Source: Mytilus californianus
Lineage: Eukaryota > Mollusca > Bivalvia > Mytilida > Mytilidae
Direction of reading: 5' to 3'
Assembly: GCF_021869535.1 (NCBI RefSeq)
Contig: NW_026262701.1
Location: forward strand, 5,099,501-5,163,500
DNA: 64,000 nt
Positions 55,303 through 64,000 of this stretch are shown here, in pieces. Position 1 is the first letter of the stretch; every line of letters starts with the position of its first letter. A model generated the notes under the pieces. The model was not told the DNA's origin. It did no database searches and saw nothing but the letters and a program-made list of their open reading frames with translations. A program made the translations under genes and the position numbers.

Positions 55303-58300
55303 TCATTAACTGTCAGGGCATTCCCTCTGTCCCACAGCATTGCATAAAGCGCATGGACTGTCATTACACTCCTTTTGTCACACAGTTTACTCAAAACTTC
55401 ATGGACTTGTCAGTTAATTCCTTGTGTAAAATTGTTTACCCTAATGCTAATAGACTTGTTAGTACATTTCCTTGGGTAAATAGTTTGTAAAAAAACTCAT
55501 GGACTTGACAGTGCAGTCCATTTGTCAAATAATTCACCCAATAAATCATGCACTCGTCAGTACTCTCTTTTTCGAATATTGTATTCAATAACTCATTAAC
55601 TGTCCGTACACAACCTTTGTCAAATATTTGACCAAAAATTCATTGACTTGTCAGTGCGCTCCCTTTTTTTGTAAAATAGACTAATGTATCTAAAATAACT
55701 GATGAACTAATCGTGCCTTTGTCAAATATTGTACAAAAACTCATGAACTTTCCAGTGCACTTCTTTTGTCAAATAGTATACCACAAACTCATGAACTTAA
55801 AGTATACCACAAACTCATGTACTTAAAGTATACCACAAACTCATGAACTTAAAGTATACCACATACTCATGAATTTGTTAGTGCACTTCCTTTGTCAAAT
55901 AGTGTAGCAAAAGAATCATGAATGTGCTAGTGCACTCCTTTAGTCAAATAGTGTACCCTACAACTCATGAACTTTTCATTTCACCTCGGTTATCGAATAG
56001 TGTACCCAAAACACATGGACTTGTCGATCCTTTGTCAAATAGTATACCACAAACTCATGAACTTGTTAGTGCACTTCCTTTTGTTAAATTGTATACCACA
56101 AACTCATGAACATGTCAGTGCAGTTCCTGTGTCAAATAGTATACCACAAACTCATGAACATGTCAGTGCAGTTCCTGTGTCAAATAGTATACCACAAACT
56201 CATGAACTCGTCAGTGCATTCCTTCATCAAATAGTATACCACAAACTTGTGTACTTGTCAGTGCATTCCTTAGTCAAACTGTTTACCATAAACTCACGAA
56301 CTTGTTAGTGCAGTACCTTTGTGAAATAGTATAATCAAAAACTCGTGAACTTGTCAGTGCACTTCCTTATTCAAATAGTATACCACAAACTTGTGAACTC
56401 GTCAATGTACTTCCTTTGTCAAATATTGTACCACAAACTCATTAACTTGTCAGTGAGTATTCTTTTGTCAAACAGTATACCACAAACTCATGAACTTGTA
56501 ATTGCACTTCCTTTGTCAAAAAGTATACCGCAAACTCATGAACTTGTCACTGCAGTTCATTTGTCAAATAGAATACCAAAAGCTCAAGAACTTGTTAGTG
56601 CACTTCCTATGTCAAAAAGATTACCACAAACTCATGAACTTGTTAGCGCAATTCCTTTGTCAAACAATATACCACAAACTCATGAACTTGTCAGTGCACT
56701 TCCTTTGTCAAAAAGTTTACCACAAACTCATGAACTTGTTAGCGCAATTCCTTTGTCAAACAATATACCACAAACTCATGAACTTGTCAGTGCACTTCCT
56801 TTGTCAAAAAGTTTACCACAAACTCATGAACTTGTCACTGCAGTTCATTTGTCAAATAATTAACCAAAAGCACAAGAACTAGTCATTTCTCTCCTCTTGT
56901 CAAATATTTTACCACAAACTCCTGAACTTGTTAGTTCACTTCCTTTGTCAAATAGTATAACCAAAAACATCATGAACTAGTCAGTGCACTTCCTTTGTCA
57001 AACAGTATACCACAAACTCATGAACATGTCAGTGCACTTCCTTTGTCAAACAGTATACCACAAACTCATGAACTTGTCATTGCACTTTCTTTGTCAAAAA
57101 AGTATACCACAAACTCATGAACTTGTCAATGTACTTCCTTTGTCAAACAGTATACCACAAACTCATGAACTTGTCAGTGCACTTCCTTTGTCAAAAAAGT
57201 ATACCACAAACTCATGAACTTGTCAGTGCACTTCCTTTGTCAAACAGTATACCACAAACTCATGAACTTGTCAGTGCACTTCCTTTTTCAAAAAAGTAAA
57301 CCACAAACTCTTGAACTTGTCAGTGCACTTCCTTTGTCAAACAGTATACCACAAACTCATGAACTTGTTAGTGCACCTCCTTTGTCAAAAAAAGTATACC
57401 ACAAACTTATGAACTTGTCAGTGCACTTCCTTTGTCAAAAAAGTATACCACAAACTCATGATCTTGTCAGTGCACTTCCTTTGTCAAAAAGTATACCACA
57501 AACTCATGAACTTGTCACTGCAGTTCATTTGTCAAATAGTATACCAAAACCTTAAGAACTAGTCAGTTCTCTCCTTTTGTCAAATAGTATACCACAAACT
57601 CATGAACTTGTCAGTGCACTTCCTTTGTCAAACAAGTATACCACAAACTCATGAACTTGTCAGTGCACTTCCTTTGTCAAACAGTATACCGCAAACTCAT
57701 GAACTTGTCAGTGCACTTCCTTTGTTAAAAAAGTATACCACAAACTCATGAACTTGTCAGTGCACTTCCTTTGTCAAACAGTATAACCACAAACTCATGA
57801 ACTTGCCAGTGCACTTCCTTTGTCAAAAAAGTATACCACAAACTCATGATCTTGTCAGTGCACTTCCTTTGTCAAAAAGTATACCACAAACTCATGAACT
57901 TGTCACTGCAGTTCATTTGTCAAATAGTATACCAAAAGCTCAAGAACTAGTCAGTTCTCTCCTTTTGTCAAATAGTATACCACAAACTCATGAACTTGTC
58001 AGTGCACTTCCTTTTTCAAAAAAGTATACCACTAACTCATGAACTTGTCAGTGCACTTCCTTTGTCAAACAGTATACCGCAAACTCATGAACTTGTCAGT
58101 GCACTTCCTTTGTTAAAAAAGTATACCACAAACTCATGAACTTGTCAGTGCACTTCCTTTGTCAAACAGTATAACCACAAACTCATGAACTTGCCAGTGC
58201 TCTTCCTTTGTCAAAAAAGTATACCACAAACTCATGATCTTGTCAGTGCACTTCCTTTGTCAAAAAGTATACCACAAACTCATGAACTTGTCACTGCAGT

Positions 58301-59230
58301 TCATTTGTCAAATAGTATACCAAAAGCTCAAGAACTAGTCAGTTCTCTCCTTTTGTCAAATAGTATACCACAAACTCATGAACTTGTCAGTGCACTTCCT
58401 TTTTCAAAAAAGTATACCACAAACTCATGAACTTGTCAGTGCACTTCCTTTGTCAAACAGTATACCACAAACTCATGAACTTGTCAGTGCACTTCCTTTG
58501 TCAAAAAAGTATACCACAAACTCATGAACTTGTCAGTGCACTTCCTTTGTCAAAAAGTATACCACAAACTCATGATCTTGTCAGTGCACTTCCTTTGTCA
58601 AAAAGTATACCACAAACTCATGAACTTGTCACTGCAGTTCATTTGTCAAATAGTATACCAAAAGCTCAAGAACTAGTCAGTTCTCTCCTTTTGTCAAATA
58701 GTATACCACAAACTCATGAACTTGTCAGTGCACTTCCTTTGTCAAAAAAGTATACCACAAACTCATGAACTTGTCAGTGCACTTCCTTTGTCAAACAGTA
58801 TACTAGTACCACAAACTCATGAACTTGTCAGTGCACTTCCTTTGTCAAAAAAGTTTACCATAAACTCATGAACTTGTCAGTGCACTTCCTTTGTCAAACA
58901 GTATAACCACAAACTCATGAACTTGTCAGTGCACTTCCTTTGTCAAACAGTATACCACAAACTCATGAACTTGTCAGTGCACTTTCTTTGTCAAAAAAGT
59001 ATACCACAAACTCATGAACTTGTCAGTGCACTTCCTATGTCAAACAGTATACCACAAACTCATGAACTTGTCAGTGCACTTCCTTTGTCAAAAAAGTATA
59101 CCACAAACTCATGAACTTGTCAGTGCACTTCCTTTGTCAAAAAAGTATACCACAAACTCATGAACTTGTCAGTGCAATTCCTTTTGTAAAATAGTGTACC
59201 CAGTGCACATCAATTGTCAAGGAGGTAACA
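55303..59230 (+). repeat. 48-bp satellite array, about 80 copies, with higher-order structure
   Basis: The unit is AGTATACCACAAACTCATGA, ACTTGTCAGTGCACTTCC, TTTGTCAAAC; copies are 48-51 bp because of a variable A-run. Units are diverged at 55.3-56.0 kb and nearly identical at 56.6-59.2 kb. Variant units recur every 388 bp. Since 48 is a multiple of 3, many short ORFs with the theme PQTHELVSALPLS appear; none is a credible gene. Confidence 0.95.
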
Positions 59231-59800
59231 TTAAGCTTATCACTGTGTATCTTTATAAGATAGTTTTCTCTGATGCCTGACAAAACCTTAAGAGCCCTTG
59301 CAACAACTCTTTGATGGATCCGTAGGTGGTCTCTTGCAATGCTTAATTTCATTCCATATCCCACTTACCCTCATTTTCCATCCTTCATTTCAGTCGACCA
59401 TGTTTACATGACCTACCTATTGTATGTATTGTTAATTTGTTCTAGTCCTGAACATGCATGATATTTGCCACTGAACGTTAAGCTACCAACAATCCAATCT
59501 ATCAATCAAACAAGTTTGCCAGTATACTTCCTTTTTCAGTTTACTCTCTAGCTTATCAGTATATTGTCCTTATCAGTTTGTTAGATGTTTTGCCTGTAAA
59601 TATTATCGACTAGACATTACCAAAACCACAATAAATCAGTCATTGTCCAATAGTTTACCATTAGGCTCATCAGTTCAGTCCTGTATCAAAATGTGTACAG
59701 TCAAGCTTAATCCTGTCCAATATCCCTTTTTCATAAAGCTATCACTAAGTCTTGCCAGTTCATTTTTTTGTAACAGAGAGGAGACTTTCCACACTAAAGC
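59231..59800 (+). repeat. Decayed right margin of the satellite
   Basis: Scattered unit-like strings such as TTGCCAGTATACTTCCTTTT and GCTCATCAGTTCAGTCC. The rest is ordinary sequence. Confidence 0.5.
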
Positions 59801-59859
59801 TTACCAGAACACTTTTTTTCTCTCCGATAGTTTACATACAGTAGTGATAGTTTATGCCA

Positions 59860-59962
59860 CCAATATATGTGCTGTGACCTTTAGTTGTCCATTAGTTTTG
59901 ATCTTTTTTGTGTCTATTGGTCTCATTGGCAATCATACCACATCTTATCTTTATATTTATCC
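59860..59962 (+). repeat. Dispersed repeat A end fragment
   Basis: GTGACCTTTAGTTGTCCATT, then GGTCTCATTGGCAATCATAC and CACATCTTATCTT. Confidence 0.65.
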
Positions 59963-60751
59963 TAAGAGATGTCAGTACACCCCTTCAGTACACATCTTTT
60001 TGCCTGATAATTCATCCTTCAGCTTGATAGTGCACACCATCTGTAGACATGTACATTTGATATGTGTACATTATACTTCAATATAAAATCTGGATGACAT
60101 GATTACAAAGATCTGAATGTTTTTATAACTATGTACAAGGCATGTTACTAAAACATCATAAGTCATCTAATTTCAAAGCAGGTATGACAAAGAATGATAG
60201 AATCAATACTATTCACGCAGTAGGCATAAATCAAAAGAACAAGACTTTATAACTTTTTGTATTTCTTAATAGTGTTTGTTTTCTACACATACATAAATAT
60301 AGCACTGAATGTACTGGATATGTATTATCAACACTTGATTTTCAATGTCATCTCAGTTGTTTCCCTGAAGTACATACTTCTAGTGACATTTAATATCTTA
60401 AGCAATACAAATCTGATCAAACATGTTTTCTTTATTACTAGATTAATTATCTTAATAAAAAAAGTTTAAAATCAAGCTATTTGGACGGGTTTATAAAATA
60501 ATAAACTTTCATATCACAGATCTCTTTCTCTTATTCATGAAATAAATAAGTAAATGCAATAAAATAAAAAAAAAATAATTCAGATGTCAAATCTTAACAG
60601 AAATTATTGAGCACACATGAAATTTTCCCTTTTACATTATCAATGTGTATACCTAAATTTCTTATTTTGGCAGCATACATATTGCTGCTTCGTGTGATTA
60701 ATTGATACACCAAATTTCTCTTTTCTATGCCTATTCTTCAACCAATAAGAT

Positions 60752-60757
60752 TTTATT
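60752..60757 (-). terminator. Possible poly(A) signal of the EF-hand-like gene
   Basis: AATAAA on the minus strand, about 220 bases past the stop codon. It is the nearest canonical hexamer I found; AT-richness makes this weak. Confidence 0.3.
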
Positions 60758-60975
60758 TTTTTTTATCTAGAAAATGCACTGAATATTGGTGCTTAATAAA
60801 CTGTTAGAAATTATGTGAAAACTTCTAATGATACATTCACACACAACAAGAACATCCATCTCCTATCATACAACAAACAGATTATCACAGACAAAAGGTA
60901 AAACATATTTTAAAATGTTTGAAAAAATATCATCTGCATTTAGATTTGATAAAATACTATATATTGATCATATAT

Positions 60976-61174
60976 TTAAAACTTCCTCCCTGACCGTCTG
61001 ACATTGCCATTCTGTAATCGACTAATAACTTTAGATAGTTCTATTGATTCTACTTCAGCAATTTTTTCTGGTGTGGTATCAAAGACCCATAACACATATT
61101 TGTCCATTGTCTTATTGTCAATTTCAGGGTCTGCTAAGCTTAATCCTCTCTTTAATTCATCCACAGACACAGTT
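60976..61174 (-). CDS. EF-hand-like protein last coding exon
   Basis: 199 nt from acceptor TTTTCCAG to TAA. Encodes TVSVDELKRGLSLADPEID, YVLWVFDTTPEKIAEVESI, ELSKVISRLQNGNVRRSGRKF in order. The first Met of the longer open frame is inside the intron and is not the start. Confidence 0.8.
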
Positions 61175-63337
61175 CTGGAAAACAAAAGATGATATAAAAA
61201 TACACATATATAAATCTTTATTGGACATACACATTAAAACAAACACATAATAAGAAGAAGTAAAAGAAATATGTTTCATCATAAATTTTAAACCAGTATC
61301 AACTTTTGTTATATACTGTGAAAGTACTTTTATTCGTTGGGTACCAATTTTCGTGGATGGCTTTATCCACGAATTTAAGTGTCCAATGAAATATAACAAC
61401 TGTTGTCCATTTCAAGACACGGCAAGGTCCCCATGTAGGTTTGACTACATGGATACATGCATATAACTAGAGAATACATTGTATATCAGCAATGCACTAT
61501 GAACTATATATATACAACTTCAGACAGGATTTTATCCATTTAATCTTTAATCTTTAAAAAACTTTACTGTACGACTTTTAACCTTTTAATTTTCATGAAA
61601 AATTAGTTTTGATTGTTGAAAGTCAGACTTCCAGTGATGATATGCGATGATGAAGTGTTCATTTTATCTCTTCATAATTCTCATACGAAAACAAATTTTG
61701 GTTTGCTTTTTATTTCATAAGAATTAATTCTACAATTCAAGTACATTTGTAGCATTTTTTTTAGGTAACTGTTTTCTGTAAGTGACATGTTTATGGCCCA
61801 ATTAACACCTTTGATGAGAGTTAGTCTGTTGGTCATTCGATCTCGGGTTAAATAGTGTCATGACTTCTGAATACACTTGAGGAACAATTAAAATGTTTAC
61901 TTTGCAATTTCTTTCAATCGAGACAATTTGTAAGCATAGATGAATCAGCTTATTTCCGAAAGCAATAATTTTGTTAAAAAATTTGATGAATGTTGTCAGT
62001 AATGACAGACAAACAAGTAAGTGAAAATGAACACCTTATTTTGCAATGTCCCACAAATCATTATAAAACAGCAAATGATTATTTTCAATAATCTTTGTTT
62101 TTGATGGCTTCAAATTCCTCACTCGATTATTTCAGAAAACTCAAATCCACGAAATTAAGAACCCACGAACATGTAACTTTTGCTTAAACCATGAAAATTG
62201 ATACCCACAAATAAAAGTACTTTCACAGTATACTAAAAAAAATTAAAGTAAAATGCTAGACATATATATAATTGATTTTTTTTTCAAATGAGTTATCACA
62301 GAACAAGAATAAGATTTTAAACTTTTTCTTCTATTTGACTAGTGCCGTTTCAATTAAATATTTTTCTGTGTTGATAAATAAATTTATGATTGTACTGTTC
62401 TTTACACATAAAATGCTGCTTAATTGTGTGGTTTTCACAACAATAATCATTATCTAGGTAACTTCTTTACAATCATGTGACCTACTTTAAATCTGATAAC
62501 TGTTGTTTAACATCTTCAGCATAATTATTTTTTTCTTGTTTAATCCATTTTCTAACTTCATCAAGGAATGGTCCAGTTCTTCCTTCATCGTCCTAAAATT
62601 ATCAAAAATGGTATAGAAGGGAGATAACTCAAACAAGTGAAAGGAAAATAAATCATATTGTAATGTTTAGTTTCTAAAAAACATCATAGAAAGTAAATAA
62701 TTCTATTAGAGAAACAAAAGTGAATATAGAATTTTAATTTTAAAACCTCAACTAAGACAGAAGCAATATAATGAAAACAAGGTGCCGCAATTCATGAAAT
62801 AATTAGGTGGAGTGCATTGAATGGATATTATTAAAATAAAATAATTTGTTTTGATAACCAATGCTGAAAGTCACAAATGCAATGAATTCAGTTCATGTCA
62901 GCTCTATAGATTGTGATATGGTGTGTTTTCCTCTATCAAGAGCCCAAGGAAACAACTTTCATCTAATGTGAGTAATAAAAAAAAGGAATAAATATAGAAA
63001 AAATTCAAAATTCAATCAACAATATTGATTGATTGTTGGTGTTTTAACGCCACTTTTATGCGCCACATTTGGGCTTCAATCAATAATAATAAACCTCTTT
63101 AAACATTTCTTGATATTCCAGTTCGTCTTTATCTCTAGCATCTAATTCTACTTCAGCAGCAGTAACAATAGCAACAATCATCTCTGGATCTATCGTAGGG
63201 AAGACTTCCTTCAAACCTTGTCGTAATTCGTCTTTGGTAACCTTCCCAGGGTTCCCTTTATCAAAATCTATTTTGTTGAAAGTTGCCATTAGTTGTTCTA
63301 TTTGTTCCATTGTACCATGGTAAACTTCTTCATCAAT
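60976..63337 (-). CDS. EF-hand-like protein, last three exons (5' part outside the window)
   Basis: Spliced: 63337-63095, 62592-62486, 61174-60976, phases 0/0, 0/2, 2/stop; 182 residues in the window. Two EF-hand-like modules: FNKIDFDKGNPGKVTKDELR (loop two residues longer than canonical, so calcium binding is doubtful) and RTVSVDELKRGLSLADPEID, joined by a charged segment. The C-terminus is basic (RRSGRKF). Upstream exons lie beyond 64000. I do not recognise the exact family. It is transcribed in the same direction as the PHLPP-like gene, with a 20-kb gap. Confidence 0.75.
61316..62228. mobile_element. 913-bp TIR element with TATA flanks, in an EF-hand-gene intron
   Basis: Left CTGTGAAAGTACTTTTATTC and complement of the right end CTGTGAAAGTACTTTTATTT are inverted repeats, continuing for about 45 bp through GGGTA-CAATTTTC-TGG. 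TATA lies on both sides (61312-61315, 62229-62232), as expected for TA-type target duplication. No transposase ORF: non-autonomous. Confidence 0.82.
62486..62592 (-). CDS. EF-hand-like protein exon (second from last)
   Basis: 107 nt, acceptor ATTTTAG and donor GTAGGT. Encodes DDEGRTGPFLDEVRKWIKQE then KNNYAEDVKQQLSDL, a charged helical linker. Too short for an ORF scan, but phases match both neighbours. Confidence 0.75.
63010..63080 (+). repeat. GTTTTAACGCCACTTTT dispersed motif
   Basis: TTGATTGATTGTTGGTGTTT, TAACGCCACTTTTATGCGCC and ATTTGGGC form a short conserved string that I recall as common in bivalve repeats. It ends next to the exon donor at 63095. Confidence 0.45.
63095..63337 (-). 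CDS. EF-hand-like protein exon (third from last)
   Basis: 243 nt, phase 0 on both sides, acceptor ATATTGTAG. Begins IDEEVYHGTMEQIEQLMATF, includes the loop DFDKGNPGKVTKDEL and ends YQEMFKE. The donor GTTTAT is weak, but phase and the next exon agree. Confidence 0.75.
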
Positions 63338-64000
63338 CTACAATATATCAGTTTTTTTATAATAAAAGACTCATAACACATAATTGACAAACATGCATAT
63401 TATTTCCTGCTGTTTAAGAAATACTGTACAGCACAAAAGCTATAGTTAATAAATATGTAATGTCTCATTCGTATAACTTTGAAAAAGCTGCATGCTAAAA
63501 CTTAAATTTCAACCTGAACACCATATTATAGACAATAAATTGCAATGCTGACATATTTCTATAAATATTTCACAAAAATGTATCGCAAAAATAGCCAGGA
63601 TTTGTCCAAAAGTCATCTAATTTTGGCTGATGGAGTAAATAGTGGAATTATTAATTATCCTTTAAATCATAGTCGGAGCTGTTTTATATAAATTCTGGGA
63701 AGACTTTCAAAAATCTCTAGTACAGGTTGTTTAGGAAGATCACATTTCAGCATGAAAATACTTGAGAAATGATAAAAATGATTAAAAAGTCCTCTTTTCC
63801 TTGGTACCATACATATGTTTGAATAGAACAACCCTAAAGAATAATGTTACCATCAATGTCCATTGTTGACTTTACTATCAGGTAATAGTTTTCTTGTCAA
63901 GTTTATTTTTTTCAGTACACTAAAACCTTTATGCTGATTTAAACTTTACAACATTGCTTATTTGGCTTTGGTGACTATATGAAAAATAATTAATTGTTAT
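63338..64000. other. Intron of the EF-hand-like gene, to the window edge
   Basis: No exon or repeat that I can support. The next upstream exon must lie beyond the window. Confidence 0.5.

Larger units (their letters stand above)
40623..60975. other. Intergenic region between the PHLPP-like and EF-hand-like genes
   Basis: About 20 kb dominated by repeats: family D copies, the Crypton-like insertion, repeat A copies, MITEs and the 48-bp satellite, each listed. At 40.9-41.6, 42.4-43.9, 45.5-46.4, 47.2-47.85 and 59.96-60.97 kb I see nothing beyond AT-rich sequence. One weak exon candidate lies at 46525-46611. Confidence 0.55.

Noticed and set aside
56345-59114. Many plus-strand ORFs with repeated PQTHELVSALPLS peptides
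   Set aside because: They arise from the 48-bp satellite, whose unit is a multiple of 3. Frames break at A-run length changes and the same peptides appear in all three frames.
59643-60086. 147-codon plus-strand ORF
   Set aside because: It covers decayed satellite and a repeat A end. No recognisable domain, and composition follows the AT-rich background.
1-64000. CRISPR arrays, bacterial operons, viral or toxin genes
   Set aside because: The tandem repeats lack unique spacers, genes are intron-containing and animal in type, and no viral or toxin coding sequence was seen.

Overview
The window is AT-rich animal genomic DNA from a bivalve mollusc, most likely a marine mussel (Mytilus-like). Genes are broken into short exons by long introns. 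The non-coding DNA is full of short dispersed repeats, hairpin MITEs and minisatellites, several of which I recognise from memory as mussel-type. The species call is inference; no database was consulted.

Two host genes are visible, both on the minus strand. (1) A PH-domain leucine-rich-repeat phosphatase (PHLPP-like) gene enters at the left edge and runs up to about 40.6 kb. I traced eleven consecutive exons from a start codon at 40622 (or an alternative start at 17800) down to 109. All junctions agree in phase and give 766 residues: acidic N-terminus, RA-like domain, PH domain and most of the LRR array. The remaining LRRs and the PP2C domain must lie beyond position 1. Two different first exons, at 40.6 kb and 17.75 kb, both end in phase 2 and both fit exon 2, so two promoters and two N-termini are likely. 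(2) The last three exons (182 residues) of an EF-hand-like protein gene lie at 60976-63337; its 5' part is beyond the right edge.

Layout: 1-13.7 kb, PHLPP-like exons and short introns. 13.7-40.6 kb, the roughly 27-kb first intron, holding a 33-bp minisatellite (19.64-20.15 kb), a 17-bp minisatellite (34.5-34.9 kb), a tRNA-like SINE head, hairpins and dispersed repeats. 40.6-61 kb, the intergenic region: two copies of a long composite repeat with about 145-bp subunits, one of them split by a 2.2-kb insertion. That insertion carries an intact Crypton-type tyrosine recombinase gene (50683-52011) bracketed by inverted TTATCCCCGG ends, beside a 44-bp-arm hairpin. At 54.2-59.8 kb lies a 48-bp satellite with a 388-bp higher-order period, interrupted by a block with four perfect CRE palindromes. 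61-64 kb, the EF-hand-like gene, with a 913-bp TIR element in one intron.

The most interesting items are the Crypton-like element with terminal inverted repeats, the two phase-matched first exons of the PHLPP-like gene, and the higher-order satellite.
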